Positions 1 to 6,530 of a stretch of 20,254 nt of DNA are shown here, in pieces. The position numbers and the translations under genes are program-made. Origin of the DNA: a virus. The notes under the pieces were generated by a model, which was not told the origin of the DNA, did no database searches, and saw only the letters and a program-made list of their open reading frames with translations. The stretch is from IMG/VR virus record IMGVR_UViG_3300007363_000144, positions 1 to 20,254 of that record; one strand, 5' to 3'. Within the stretch, counting starts at the first letter, position 1. The number at the start of each line of letters is the position of its first letter.

Positions 1-312
1 GCCATCGGCCGGTTCGTGAACCTGGCCGACCGGCGGTGGCCTGCACAGTCCGAACAGATCCTGACGCCGCTCTTTGCGGAGGAGATCCACAACCGGCGTG
101 CCGAGATCGTCACGTACTTGCCGGAAGAAGGCGACGTGCTGATCTGGCACGGGCGGCTCCTTCACCGTGGCAGCCTTGCACGGCAGCCAGGCTTGGAACG
201 TCGTGCGCTCATCGCTCACTACAGCGGCATCCACCACCGGCCCGACATGCCCGAGTCGGTGCAGCACGGCCTCGGCGGTTACTACTTCCCGATCGTGACC
301 AGGCCACGATGA
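1..312 (+). CDS. Phytanoyl-CoA dioxygenase (PhyH)-like Fe(II)/2-oxoglutarate oxygenase, C-terminal part
   Basis: The reading frame is open from base 1, so the start lies outside the window and only about 103 C-terminal residues are visible. They contain DVLIWHGRLLHRGS followed by an Arg-Arg-Ala-Leu-Ile-Ala-His-Tyr strand. This matches the last part of the PhyH double-stranded beta-helix, where the distal His binds iron and a downstream Arg binds the 2-oxoglutarate carboxylate. The proximal HxD motif would be upstream and cannot be seen. Such enzymes hydroxylate small molecules, sugars or modified side chains and are common cargo genes in phages of aquatic and soil bacteria. The stop overlaps the next start as ATGA, so the gene is co-translated with the methyltransferase. 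The fold call is good; the substrate is unknown. Confidence 0.7.
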   Translation, partial: AIGRFVNLADRRWPAQSEQILTPLFAEEIHNRRAEIVTYLPEEGDVLIWHGRLLHRGSLARQPGLERRALIAHYSGIHHRPDMPESVQHGLGGYYFPIVTRPR

Positions 313-842
313 ACGTGAACCTGGGCTGCGGGCCGTTCCTCGCACCGAAGCCGTGGGTGAACGTAGACGTGATCTACATTCCGAAGGTCATCACGCCTTC
401 AGTCGTCGTGAAGCCCGGCGAGCCGTTGCCGTGGAACGACGAGGTAGCCGACAGGGTGTATCTCGGCCACATGCTGGAACACGTCGAGTGGGCCGACGTT
501 TCTGCCCTGCTCGCCGACGTGCGACGCATCTTGTGCGAAGGCGGCGAAGTGTGCGTGGTCGGCCCTGACGTGAACCGGACGCTGCAACGCTGGCACGATG
601 GCGACGAGAACTGGCAGCAAGTGCTCGGCGTTATCGAAGACGACCTGCACTACCAAGAAGCGCAAGCGGAGTGGGCGGGCGCTCGCCACGCCTGGAACTG
701 CAACGAAGGCCGCGTCATGCGCGCCCTTACTGCCGCGGGGTTCCGCGACGTGCAGCCGTTGCCGATCACCGAGGAAGCGCTCGCCGAGTGGCCCGTTGTG
801 GCGTTCACGCAGCACCAATGCGCCGTGCGCGCCGTGCGTTGA
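309..842 (+). CDS. Small class I SAM-dependent methyltransferase
   Basis: The product has 177 residues. It begins MNVNLGCGPF, where the LGCG loop is motif I of class I methyltransferases, unusually close to the N terminus as in short COG4627-type enzymes. An acidic VDV near residue 18 would bind the SAM ribose, and a GHMLEHV segment near residue 52 matches the post-motif helix of this group. A segment resembling an RILCEGGEVCVVGPD strand follows. The start is fixed by the ATGA overlap with the oxygenase stop. The acceptor is unknown; related enzymes often act in glycan or nucleotide-sugar pathways. Placement beside an oxygenase and near a glycosyltransferase makes a sugar or virion substrate plausible, but this is inferred. 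Confidence 0.75.
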   Translation: MNVNLGCGPFLAPKPWVNVDVIYIPKVITPSVVVKPGEPLPWNDEVADRVYLGHMLEHVEWADVSALLADVRRILCEGGEVCVVGPDVNRTLQRWHDGDENWQQVLGVIEDDLHYQEAQAEWAGARHAWNCNEGRVMRALTAAGFRDVQPLPITEEALAEWPVVAFTQHQCAVRAVR

Positions 843-844
843 TC

Positions 845-850
845 TAGGCT
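845..850 (+). promoter_or_regulatory. Putative -10 box (TAGGCT) ahead of the capsid gene
   Basis: TAGGCT lies just after the methyltransferase stop and fits the TANNNT -10 consensus of actinobacterial housekeeping sigma factors. I see no good TTGACA-like -35 at the usual spacing. Transcription from here would give a leader of about 60 bases containing the stem-loop at 864-890. Similar boxes recur in other gaps of this window. Confidence 0.35.
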
Positions 851-863
851 TCCCGGCAACGTT

Positions 864-890
864 GTCTCGGCGGTGCTGACCGGGCGAGAC
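864..890 (+). promoter_or_regulatory. Stem-loop in the leader of the major capsid gene
   Basis: GTCTCG (864-869) pairs with CGAGAC (885-890), and inside it CGGT (871-874) pairs with ACCG (879-882) around a GCTG loop. Only a G against GG is unpaired, giving ten pairs in 27 bases. A weakly T-rich stretch, GCTTATTGCTT, follows, then the GAAGGAG ribosome site at 902-908. It could be a weak terminator that ends the upstream cargo transcript, an RNA processing site, or a stabilising leader for the highly expressed capsid mRNA. The pairing is seen directly; the role is inferred. Confidence 0.5.
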
Positions 891-918
891 GCTTATTGCT
901 TGAAGGAGCAGCACGGTC

Positions 919-2235
919 ATGCACAAGTCACAGCAACTGAAGGACTCCGTCAAGGAGATGCGCGGCGAACTCGCTTCGCTGGTCGAGCGCAACGAGGAGA
1001 TCATCGGCCTCGTCGGCGGCGACACCAACGACGGCAACGTCAACATTGAGATCCAGCCCGGCCAGAAAGAAGCCTTCCAGGCGAACCTCGGCCGCATCAA
1101 GGAACTCCGCACGCTGATCGAGGGAGCCGAGGCGACCCTCGACGGCAAGGACTTCCTGTCTGGCCCGGCGCACGCGTCGGCCGCAGTGGCGTCGGCGGCA
1201 ACTGCCGCGACGTTCCCGCAGCACAAGAGCATCGGCCAGATGTTCTTGGAAAGCGACGAGTTCAAGGCGCTCGGCGGCGGTACTGCCGGGTACACGATGC
1301 GGACTCCGTGGAACGCCAAGATGGCCGACTTCGCAGGCCGCGGCTACAAGGCGTCAAGCGACATCTACACGACCCTGCCGACCGGCACGCCCGGCGACTT
1401 CGGCATGGTGATGCGCGAGGCGATGGTCGGTCAGCCGCACCGGCAGTGGCGTGTTCGTGACCTGTTCCCGGTCGTGACGACCGACGCACGGGTCATCGAA
1501 TACTTCCGCGTGTCGGGCTTCACGAACGCCGCCAGCGGCGTCGCGGAGCGGTCGGGTACCGACTTCGGGTCTGCCGTGCAGTCGGCGCTGACGTTCGTAG
1601 GTGAGCAGTCCACGGTTCGCACCATCGCGCACTACGTGGCGGTGCACCGGAACACGCTTGCCGACGAGCCGCAGCTTCAGGCGGTCATCGACAACGAACT
1701 CCTCTATGGACTCCAGCTTCGTGAGGACCAGCAGATCCTCAAGGGTGCAGGGACCAGCGAGGACTTGCTTGGCATCTTCAACGTGTCGGGCATCAACACG
1801 CACGACGCGAACGCGGCCACGCCAGACGACACCAACGAGGAAGCCATCCGCAAGGCGATTACCACGGTGGCGCTCTCGGAGTACGAGGCGACCGGTGTCG
1901 TGATGCACCCGTCCAACTGGCAGACCATCGAACTGCTCAAGGACGCCAACGGCCAGTACGTCAACGCCGTGGTGGCAGGCATCGCTTCGGGTGCCGAGCC
2001 GCGGGTGTGGCGTCTGCCGGTCGTCGTCTCGCAGGCCATCGACGCCGACACGGCGCTCGTTGGTGCGTTCGGCTTGGGTGCCACGCTGTACGACCGGGCC
2101 GAGGCGAGCATCCGCATCGCAGAGCAGCACGACGACTTCTTCATCAAGAACGCCGTCGCCGTGCTCGCCGAGCAGCGGGTGGCTCTCACGGTGCAGCGCC
2201 CCGAGGCGTTCTGCAAGGTGACCAATCTCGACTGA
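919..2235 (+). CDS. Major capsid protein, HK97 fold
   Basis: The product has 438 residues, a usual length for an HK97-family capsid precursor. Residues 1 to about 75 are charged and helical (coiled-coil-like), matching the scaffolding delta domain. An Ala-rich linker of about 25 residues follows, then the mature fold. Family hallmarks are the DLFPVVTTDARVIEYFRVS region, the ALTFVGEQSTVRTIAHYVAVHR segment of the E-loop/P-domain, the ADEPQLQAVIDNELLYGLQLRED spine helix and GTSEDLLGIFN. A near-consensus ribosome site GAAGGAG sits 10 bases before the ATG. No protease gene is visible, so cleavage of the N-terminal domain is likely but not shown here. The gene is bracketed by a stem-loop and a strong terminator, suggesting it is expressed as a separate high-output unit. 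Confidence 0.93.
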   Translation: MHKSQQLKDSVKEMRGELASLVERNEEIIGLVGGDTNDGNVNIEIQPGQKEAFQANLGRIKELRTLIEGAEATLDGKDFLSGPAHASAAVASAATAATFPQHKSIGQMFLESDEFKALGGGTAGYTMRTPWNAKMADFAGRGYKASSDIYTTLPTGTPGDFGMVMREAMVGQPHRQWRVRDLFPVVTTDARVIEYFRVSGFTNAASGVAERSGTDFGSAVQSALTFVGEQSTVRTIAHYVAVHRNTLADEPQLQAVIDNELLYGLQLREDQQILKGAGTSEDLLGIFNVSGINTHDANAATPDDTNEEAIRKAITTVALSEYEATGVVMHPSNWQTIELLKDANGQYVNAVVAGIASGAEPRVWRLPVVVSQAIDADTALVGAFGLGATLYDRAEASIRIAEQHDDFFIKNAVAVLAEQRVALTVQRPEAFCKVTNLD

Positions 2236-2267
2236 GATTGGCCGGTTCCCCTGCCCTGGGGATTCAG

Positions 2268-2306
2268 AAGGAGGGACGGCGGCACCCCGCACCGCCGTCC
2301 CTCTTT
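2268..2306 (+). terminator. Strong intrinsic terminator after the capsid gene
   Basis: The 12-base arm GAGGGACGGCGG (2271-2282) pairs perfectly with CCGCCGTCCCTC (2292-2303) around a 9-base loop. The pairing extends through flanking AAG and TTT. It lies 35 bases after the capsid stop and ends in TCTTTC. This is the clearest terminator in the window and implies that genes downstream need read-through or their own promoter. Confidence 0.85.
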
Positions 2307-2316
2307 CGCGCTCGGC

Positions 2317-2322
2317 TACAGT
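2317..2322 (+). promoter_or_regulatory. Putative leaderless promoter -10 box (TACAGT)
   Basis: TACAGT ends exactly 7 bases before the GTG at 2330, so transcription would begin at the start codon itself, as in leaderless actinobacterial mRNAs. It sits directly behind the capsid terminator, where a new promoter is expected. No -35 box is evident. Confidence 0.4.
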
Positions 2323-2329
2323 CGCAGGC

Positions 2330-2536
2330 GTGGATCGCTCAGGGCACGTGGCAAAGGCCGAACAGACGGCGGCACGTTCCGTAGTCGTCGCAGAAACCGT
2401 CGAAGTCGGCCGACAAGTTCTGTATGCGGGAACGCTTGTGCGTCTCGACTTCGCGTTAGCGAATGGCGTGCCTTATCGGGCCATAAAGACCGTCACACTT
2501 GGAGACACTCATGCGGATCGGATATGCGACAGTTGA
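2330..2536 (+). CDS. Small hypothetical protein between capsid and glycosyltransferase
   Basis: The product has 68 residues from the GTG at 2330; a second GTG at 2348 would give 62. The middle reads as a plausible small beta-rich protein (ETVEVGRQVLYAGTLVRLD then YRAIKTVTLGD), like the short uncharacterised proteins that follow capsid genes in many siphoviruses. There is no ribosome site; a TACAGT box 7 bases upstream suggests leaderless translation. Its end overlaps the glycosyltransferase start by 26 bases. I do not recognise a family. It could be a minor head protein, but no function is claimed. Confidence 0.5.
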   Translation: MDRSGHVAKAEQTAARSVVVAETVEVGRQVLYAGTLVRLDFALANGVPYRAIKTVTLGDTHADRICDS

Positions 2537-3647
2537 CTTCTCGCGCACGTATCGACTGCCGAACGGCGCACCGCCACTCGGGGGTGCAGGCCACTACCGA
2601 GTAGGAATCCCAGCCCGAGCGTTAGCCGAACACGGCCACGACGTGACAGTCGGCCTGCTTACATCGCATCGCAAGAGCGGCGAGTTCGGCATCCTGCCGT
2701 TGGATTGCATCGACCTCGACGGCAACGACCGAGATGCCCGCATCGAATGGGGTTTCGACATCATCGTCATGCAGCGATGGATGCATCGCGACGTGTCCGC
2801 TGACATCGGCCGTGCACGTGCGGCGGGGCAAGTGATCGTCAACGACATTGACGACCACTTCGACGCGATCCCGCCCACGAATCAAGCGTTTCATGCGACG
2901 CACCCGGCCAGGAACGCAGACGAGAACGTGGCGCACTATCGGGAGATTCTGCGCCACTCCGATCTCATCACTTGCTCGACGCCGTTTATTGCTCGCTGGT
3001 ACGAACGGTATGCGCCGACGTGCGTGATCCGTAACGCGGTCGACATGCGCGAATGGGAGACGCACCCGCATCGGGAGCCGCCGGTGCTCGGCTGGGTGGG
3101 CGCGACAGCGTTCCGAGGCGGCGACTTGGAAGTCGCCGCGGGTGCCATTGCTGAGACGTTGGCGACCGGGCTGTACGCGCCGCAGTTCCACCATGCGGGC
3201 GATCATTCGTCGCACAAGCCTGCACACTCGTTGCTCGGCTTGCCTGCTGCGTCGGTGACGACGACGCCGATGGCACCCATTCATAAGTACCCGGCGTTGT
3301 TGCAGTCCATCGACGTGGGAATCGTGCCGCTCAATCTCATCTCGTTCAACGAGGCGAAGTCGGCCATCAAGGGCATGGAGTACGCCGCCGCTGGCATCCC
3401 GTTCGCAGCGACCGAGACGCCCGAGTACGCATGGTTGCGAGACACGCACGGTGTGGGCGTAACGGTGCGTCAGAACCGGCAGCGGTCGTGGGTTGGTGCC
3501 CTGCGGCAGCTTGCCGACCCCGAGGTGCGTGCAGCCGAAGCAGCCCGGCAACGCGAGGCCATTGCGGCGCTGGACATCGGGCAGCACTGGCGCGAGTGGG
3601 AGCAGGCCTACCAGTCGCTCCTCCCGGCGGGTGTGGCTGCACGATAG
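2511..3647 (+). CDS. GT-B fold glycosyltransferase (GT4-like)
   Basis: The product has 378 residues. The start is the ATG at 2511 with GGAG at 2501-2504, preferred over a TTG at 2499. The N-terminal Rossmann domain has a Gly-rich GGAGHYR loop (residues 24-30), then HDVTVGLL, DIIVMQRW and VNDIDDHFD (residues 110-118). The linker has CVIRNAVDM (171-179), like the N-G/A-V-D of GT4 enzymes. The second domain has LGWVGA (193-198), HKYPALLQSIDVGIVPL (258-273) and FNEAKSAIKGMEYAAAGIP (279-297), which correspond to the nucleotide-sugar site. It would transfer a sugar from an activated donor. Lying between capsid and connector genes, it may glycosylate the virion, as seen in some mycobacteriophages. 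The acceptor is not known. Confidence 0.85.
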   Translation: MRIGYATVDFSRTYRLPNGAPPLGGAGHYRVGIPARALAEHGHDVTVGLLTSHRKSGEFGILPLDCIDLDGNDRDARIEWGFDIIVMQRWMHRDVSADIGRARAAGQVIVNDIDDHFDAIPPTNQAFHATHPARNADENVAHYREILRHSDLITCSTPFIARWYERYAPTCVIRNAVDMREWETHPHREPPVLGWVGATAFRGGDLEVAAGAIAETLATGLYAPQFHHAGDHSSHKPAHSLLGLPAASVTTTPMAPIHKYPALLQSIDVGIVPLNLISFNEAKSAIKGMEYAAAGIPFAATETPEYAWLRDTHGVGVTVRQNRQRSWVGALRQLADPEVRAAEAARQREAIAALDIGQHWREWEQAYQSLLPAGVAAR

Positions 3648-3650
3648 GCT
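3645..3650 (+). promoter_or_regulatory. Putative leaderless promoter -10 box (TAGGCT) at the glycosyltransferase stop
   Basis: TAGGCT includes the TAG stop of the glycosyltransferase and ends exactly 7 bases before the GTG at 3658, the same spacing as the TACAGT-GTG pair at 2317/2330. No ribosome site lies between. Because the TAG is also a stop codon, chance cannot be excluded. Confidence 0.35.
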
Positions 3651-3657
3651 CGGTGTT

Positions 3658-4068
3658 GTGTTGATCGACCACCGCAACATCGAAGCCATCCTCGGCGTCG
3701 ACCTGACAGCCGACGAGGTTGCTGCTCTGAACCAGTGGCTGATCCCGATGGCCGAGGGCGAGCTTGTGGTCTATTGGGGCAGGTCGGTGTCTGCCGTGTC
3801 TGCGCTGGCCGAGGCAAACGACCTGTCTTTGGACGGTGTTCGCTCGATCCTGGCGGCACGGGTGGCCCGCGACTTCCGCATCCGTCGGTCGTTCGCTGCG
3901 CGGTCGGGTACCACGATGGAGGGCCTGAGCGCCATGTCTGTCGAGGGGTACAGCGTGCAGTTCGACGCGGGCGGCGACAGCGTGTTGGTCGAACTACAGA
4001 AGGCGGGCCGATACTCGCCTGCCGATCAGGCGATCCTTGACCGGTTCAAGGCGCGGGTCGTTCGTTGA
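3658..4068 (+). CDS. Head-tail connector (adaptor) protein
   Basis: The product has 136 residues from GTG 3658; TTG 3661 is an alternative. The pattern fits the helical head-tail adaptors of siphoviruses (HK97 gp6/SPP1 gp15 type, often called Ad1 in actinophages). It starts with a short N-terminal segment ILGVDLTADEVAALNQWL. A helix, SILAARVARDFRIRRSF, follows, then a loop with EGLSAMSVEGYSVQF and a final YSPADQAILDRFK helix. These proteins form a ring under the portal. Gene position after the capsid and before the head closure gene supports this. There is no ribosome site, so translation is either leaderless or coupled to the preceding stop 10 bases upstream. The stop overlaps the next TTG start. 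Confidence 0.7.
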   Translation: MLIDHRNIEAILGVDLTADEVAALNQWLIPMAEGELVVYWGRSVSAVSALAEANDLSLDGVRSILAARVARDFRIRRSFAARSGTTMEGLSAMSVEGYSVQFDAGGDSVLVELQKAGRYSPADQAILDRFKARVVR

Positions 4069-4391
4069 GTGCGCCCGGCTTTGATCATGCGCTGACGCTG
4101 CGGTCGCCGACTGCCGCCGTGACGGACAGCGAAGGCCGCACGACGTATCAGTACGTGACGACGCAGTTTATGGGCCGCGTGGCGATGTTGAACTTCGCCG
4201 AGCATGAACGTGCGGCCGTTGCGTCGCAGCAGTACGACGCGGTCGTGCTGGTCCCGCACGGTGTGACCGTGCCGCTCGGCGCGCAGATGTTCGTTGAAGA
4301 CATCGACCCGCTGCTTGACGGCACTTACGAAGTGGCGTCCGTCCGATACACGGTGCCGCATCAGCGCGTGTTCTGCCGTAGGTGGGCGTAA
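4065..4391 (+). CDS. Head closure (stopper) protein, head-tail joining family
   Basis: The product has 108 residues from TTG 4065, which overlaps the connector stop as TTGA. It is a small beta-barrel-like protein: LTLRSPTAAVTDSEGRTTYQYV, a GRVAML strand, the ERAAVASQQYDAVVLVPHGV segment, then MFVEDIDPLLDGTYEVASVRY. This order matches phage head-tail joining proteins (SPP1 gp16 / HK97 gp7 type, Phage_H_T_join), in which a turn of the form dG-x-Y-x-V precedes the last strand. They plug the connector channel after DNA packaging. Length and position between the adaptor and the gp10-like protein agree. The end overlaps the next ATG by one base. Confidence 0.7.
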   Translation: MSAPGFDHALTLRSPTAAVTDSEGRTTYQYVTTQFMGRVAMLNFAEHERAAVASQQYDAVVLVPHGVTVPLGAQMFVEDIDPLLDGTYEVASVRYTVPHQRVFCRRWA

Positions 4392-4885
4392 TGGCAAAGA
4401 AAGCGAAAGCAGAAGGCGACGACTTGTCGCAAGCATCGGACCGGCTTGCTGCCGTTGTGCGTGCCGTGTACGACGAAGCCGAGAACAAGCGGCCAGTGCT
4501 CAAGGCCATCGGCGTAGGAGTGCAGCGCACGATGCGCGACCTGATGAAGAACAGTCCTCGGAGCGGGAACGTCTACTCGCGTGGCGTCACGGTAAGCCAC
4601 AAGGCGTCAGGGCCGGGCGAGCCGCCCGCACCAGACACCAGCAACTTGCGCCGTTCAGTTATGTACGGCGTTGGCGACGACTACGTGGACGTAGGAGCCA
4701 ACGCTGAATACGCGCCATATCTGGAGTTTGGCACTCGGCACATGAGCGCGCGTCCGTTCTTGCGTCCCGCCATCGACCAATCGGTCGACGCCATCAGCAA
4801 AGAGTTCCAGAAGCACTTTGAGCGTGAAGCGGCGAAGGCGGCAAAGAAGGCAGAGGCAGCTAAGACTCCGAAAGGCAAGAAGTGA
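4391..4885 (+). CDS. HK97 gp10-like neck/tail protein
   Basis: The product has 164 residues. The ATG overlaps the previous TAA by one base. An N-terminal helical region leads to a central beta domain with LRRSVMYGVGDDYVDVGANAEYAPYLEFGTRHMSARPFLRPA. The NAEYAPYLEFGT...RPFLRPA signature is highly characteristic of the HK97 gp10 family. The C terminus is a Lys/Ala-rich helix, likely flexible. Family members act at the head-tail joint or in tail completion. It is followed by a GTGA-coupled tail terminator gene, as is usual in this module. Confidence 0.88.
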   Translation: MAKKAKAEGDDLSQASDRLAAVVRAVYDEAENKRPVLKAIGVGVQRTMRDLMKNSPRSGNVYSRGVTVSHKASGPGEPPAPDTSNLRRSVMYGVGDDYVDVGANAEYAPYLEFGTRHMSARPFLRPAIDQSVDAISKEFQKHFEREAAKAAKKAEAAKTPKGKK

Positions 4886-5256
4886 CGGTCACTGCGCACT
4901 TGAAAGACGCCGTAGATGCGCTCGTCGGCGACCGGGTGTATCGGGACGAGGCGCCCGAGTTCCCTGACGGCGGTCCCACGTTGCCGTTCATCACGATCCA
5001 GCCTGACCTCTCGCGCTCGGCTGGCCTCTCCGGCGACGGCCGTACGGTCGCTACTTCGGAGTTGTTCCAGGTCGATCTGTGGCAGGCGCAAGACGCCGAG
5101 GACGACAACCTCATCGGAGCAGTCATTGACGCGCTCGACTCCGTGCAGCTGCCCGCCCCACACGTCCGTGCCCGTGTGAACAGCACGGTCAGGCTGGTGG
5201 AGCCAGGCGGCATCATCCACTACGCCGTCACCGTCCGTACCGTGTCCATCGCTTAG
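4882..5256 (+). CDS. Tail terminator / tail completion protein (DUF3168-like)
   Basis: The product has 124 residues from GTG 4882, which overlaps the previous TGA as GTGA. GAAAGG about 7 bases upstream can serve as ribosome site. The sequence is HLKDAVDALVGDRVYRDEAPEFPDGGPTLPFITIQ, then a strand FQVDLWQAQDAEDDNLIGAVIDAL, and a C-terminal strand HYAVTVRTVSI. This is the alpha/beta pattern of DUF3168/lambda gpU-like tail terminators: an N-terminal helix, an LPFITI strand, a VDLWA strand, and a long helix. Such proteins form a hexameric ring that stops tail tube growth and joins tail to head. Position directly before the major tail protein agrees. Confidence 0.78.
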   Translation: MTVTAHLKDAVDALVGDRVYRDEAPEFPDGGPTLPFITIQPDLSRSAGLSGDGRTVATSELFQVDLWQAQDAEDDNLIGAVIDALDSVQLPAPHVRARVNSTVRLVEPGGIIHYAVTVRTVSIA

Positions 5257-5259
5257 ACT
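5254..5259 (+). promoter_or_regulatory. Putative -10 box (TAGACT) ahead of the major tail protein
   Basis: TAGACT lies over the stop of the tail terminator gene and fits TANNNT. Transcription would start near 5267 and give a short leader carrying GGAGG (5282-5286) before the ATG at 5295. A separate promoter for the abundant tail tube protein makes sense but is not proven. Confidence 0.3.
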
Positions 5260-5294
5260 GCCTGCCAGAATCCCGTTCACCGGAGGACCAAGAC

Positions 5295-5852
5295 ATGGCC
5301 ATCAATCACAACTCCGTCGTCTTCGACGTGACCGACTTCAAGGTGTACCCGCTGGTCTCCGACTCGGGTCAGGCGTCGCCGACGTACAACACCGGCATCG
5401 ACGTGCCGGGCATCGCCAGCGTCTCGCTGTCGCCCGAGTACGTCAGCGCCACCCTCAAGGGCGACGCGAAAGTCATCGCTACCAAGGCGCGCATCGACTC
5501 GTTCACGATGTCGGCGCAGTACGGCCGCGTCGACCTCGACGTAATGAAGACGATCATGGGCGGTACGGTCACCGACGCCGGAAGCGGCACGACCGAGACG
5601 GCCACTTATGGCGTCACGGGCGGGCAACAGGCTCCGTACTTCAAGGTCGCCGCCATGATCGACGACACCGAACTCAGCGGCGGTGCCATCGTCATCGTCG
5701 CCTACAAGTGCATGCTGAGCGCGGCAACCGTGCTGGACCAGTCGTCCGAGTCGTTCGGTCAGCCGACGATGGATATCACGGCCATCCAGCCGTTGCACAC
5801 CGACACGAACATGGTCGAGGTCATCTTCTACGAGACGGCTCCGACGCTGTAG
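5295..5852 (+). CDS. Major tail tube protein
   Basis: The product has 185 residues behind a strong CGGAGGA ribosome site. The sequence is rich in beta strands and short turns: VVFDVTDFKVYPLVSD, GIDVPGIASVSLSPEYVSATLKGD, IDSFTMSAQYGRVDLDVMKTIMGG, APYFKVAAMIDDTELSGGAIVIVAYKC and a final MVEVIFYETAP strand. This is typical of actinophage major tail proteins, where an L-K-G-D turn and a long hairpin mediate ring stacking. The gene lies between the tail terminator and the tail assembly chaperone, the standard place for the tube protein. It sits in its own 38- and 31-base gaps rather than in overlaps, in line with a higher expression level. Confidence 0.88.
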   Translation: MAINHNSVVFDVTDFKVYPLVSDSGQASPTYNTGIDVPGIASVSLSPEYVSATLKGDAKVIATKARIDSFTMSAQYGRVDLDVMKTIMGGTVTDAGSGTTETATYGVTGGQQAPYFKVAAMIDDTELSGGAIVIVAYKCMLSAATVLDQSSESFGQPTMDITAIQPLHTDTNMVEVIFYETAPTL

Positions 5853-5883
5853 CCGCAGACTCAGGGCAGGGGAGAAACACACG

Positions 5884-6363
5884 ATGGCAGACACGCCGAC
5901 CGTTGCGTTGCGCGGTAAGACGGTCACGATCCCGCTACGCACGTCCGCTACCGACGAAACGGTCAGGGACGTGCCGTTGCTGTTCACGGCGAACTCGCTA
6001 TGCGAGATCGAAGAAACGTGGGGCAACATCGACGCCTGGTCGAAGGCGTTGGAGACGAAGCCGTTCACGACGTTGCGTGCCACGCTGTCGATCGCCACCG
6101 GGATGCCCGCCGAGGAAGTCGGCGCGTGCATGATCGTGGAGCGTCTCGACGTATACGGCGCCGGTATCGGTGCCGCGTTCGCGATTGCGAACGGCGTGGA
6201 CCCTACGCAGGCGATGGCGGCAAGCACGCAGAGGATGGCCGAAGCGCAGGAAGCGCGAGCCGTCGTCGCCGAGGCGCTAGAGACGACGACCGCTACGACT
6301 GGCACGGATGGTTCCGAGCCTGGTGCAGCGCAGGTCGTGGCGTTGACGAGTTCTGGCGACTGA
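5884..6363 (+). CDS. Tail assembly chaperone, short form (gpG-like)
   Basis: The product has 159 residues with an AGGGGAG site 9 bases before the ATG. It starts with beta strands (VALRGKTVTIPLRT, RDVPLLFTANSLCEIEETWG). Helices follow, including PFTTLRATLSIATGMPAEEVGACMI, then an Ala/Thr-rich C-terminal tail. The pattern (N-terminal strands, the EIEE motif, a helical body) matches tail assembly chaperones. These coat the tape measure protein during tail assembly and are not kept in the virion. Position between the tube and tape measure genes is diagnostic. The last 30 residues (TTTATTGTDGSEP...) are low complexity and overlap a second frame that continues to 6500. Confidence 0.8.
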   Translation: MADTPTVALRGKTVTIPLRTSATDETVRDVPLLFTANSLCEIEETWGNIDAWSKALETKPFTTLRATLSIATGMPAEEVGACMIVERLDVYGAGIGAAFAIANGVDPTQAMAASTQRMAEAQEARAVVAEALETTTATTGTDGSEPGAAQVVALTSSGD

Positions 6364-6500
6364 CTCCAGCGCAGATCGTCGCCGTGCTGGAAGCAGTCGG
6401 AGCGATCCGCAAGACCGGCGGCGCACGCGAGTTGCTGTCCATCATGGGCAACCGTCCGGGCGTAGGCGTCAAGACGGTGCAGGGCGAGCCAGTAATCTAG
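5884..6500 (+). CDS. Tail assembly chaperone, long form by probable -1 frameshift (gpGT-like)
   Basis: The -1 frame relative to the short chaperone is open from 6000 to the TAG at 6498-6500. It contains DWHGWFRAWCSAGRGVDEFWRLTPAQ followed by IVAVLEAVGAIRKTGGARELLSIMG; the FWRLTPAQ-type motif is typical of the T domain of chaperone fusions. No ATG, GTG or TTG occurs in that frame between about 6240 and 6390, so the segment is best explained by a frameshift. The fused product would be about 205 residues. The switch most likely lies near 6255-6290, where the -1 frame changes from Arg-rich shadow to protein-like sequence. I find no canonical X-XXY-YYZ heptamer there. The extension is well supported, the exact slip site is not. 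Confidence 0.62.
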
Positions 6501-6530
6501 GCGGCTAGACGGCCGAACGAGGAGTGACGT

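Noticed and set aside
1354-2292. Minus-strand frame of 312 codons opposite the capsid gene
   Set aside because: Classic antisense shadow of a high-GC gene; the plus-strand capsid protein is unmistakable.
2622-3689. Minus-strand frame of 355 codons opposite the glycosyltransferase
   Set aside because: Arg-rich antisense product without domain pattern; the plus frame carries the full glycosyltransferase motifs.
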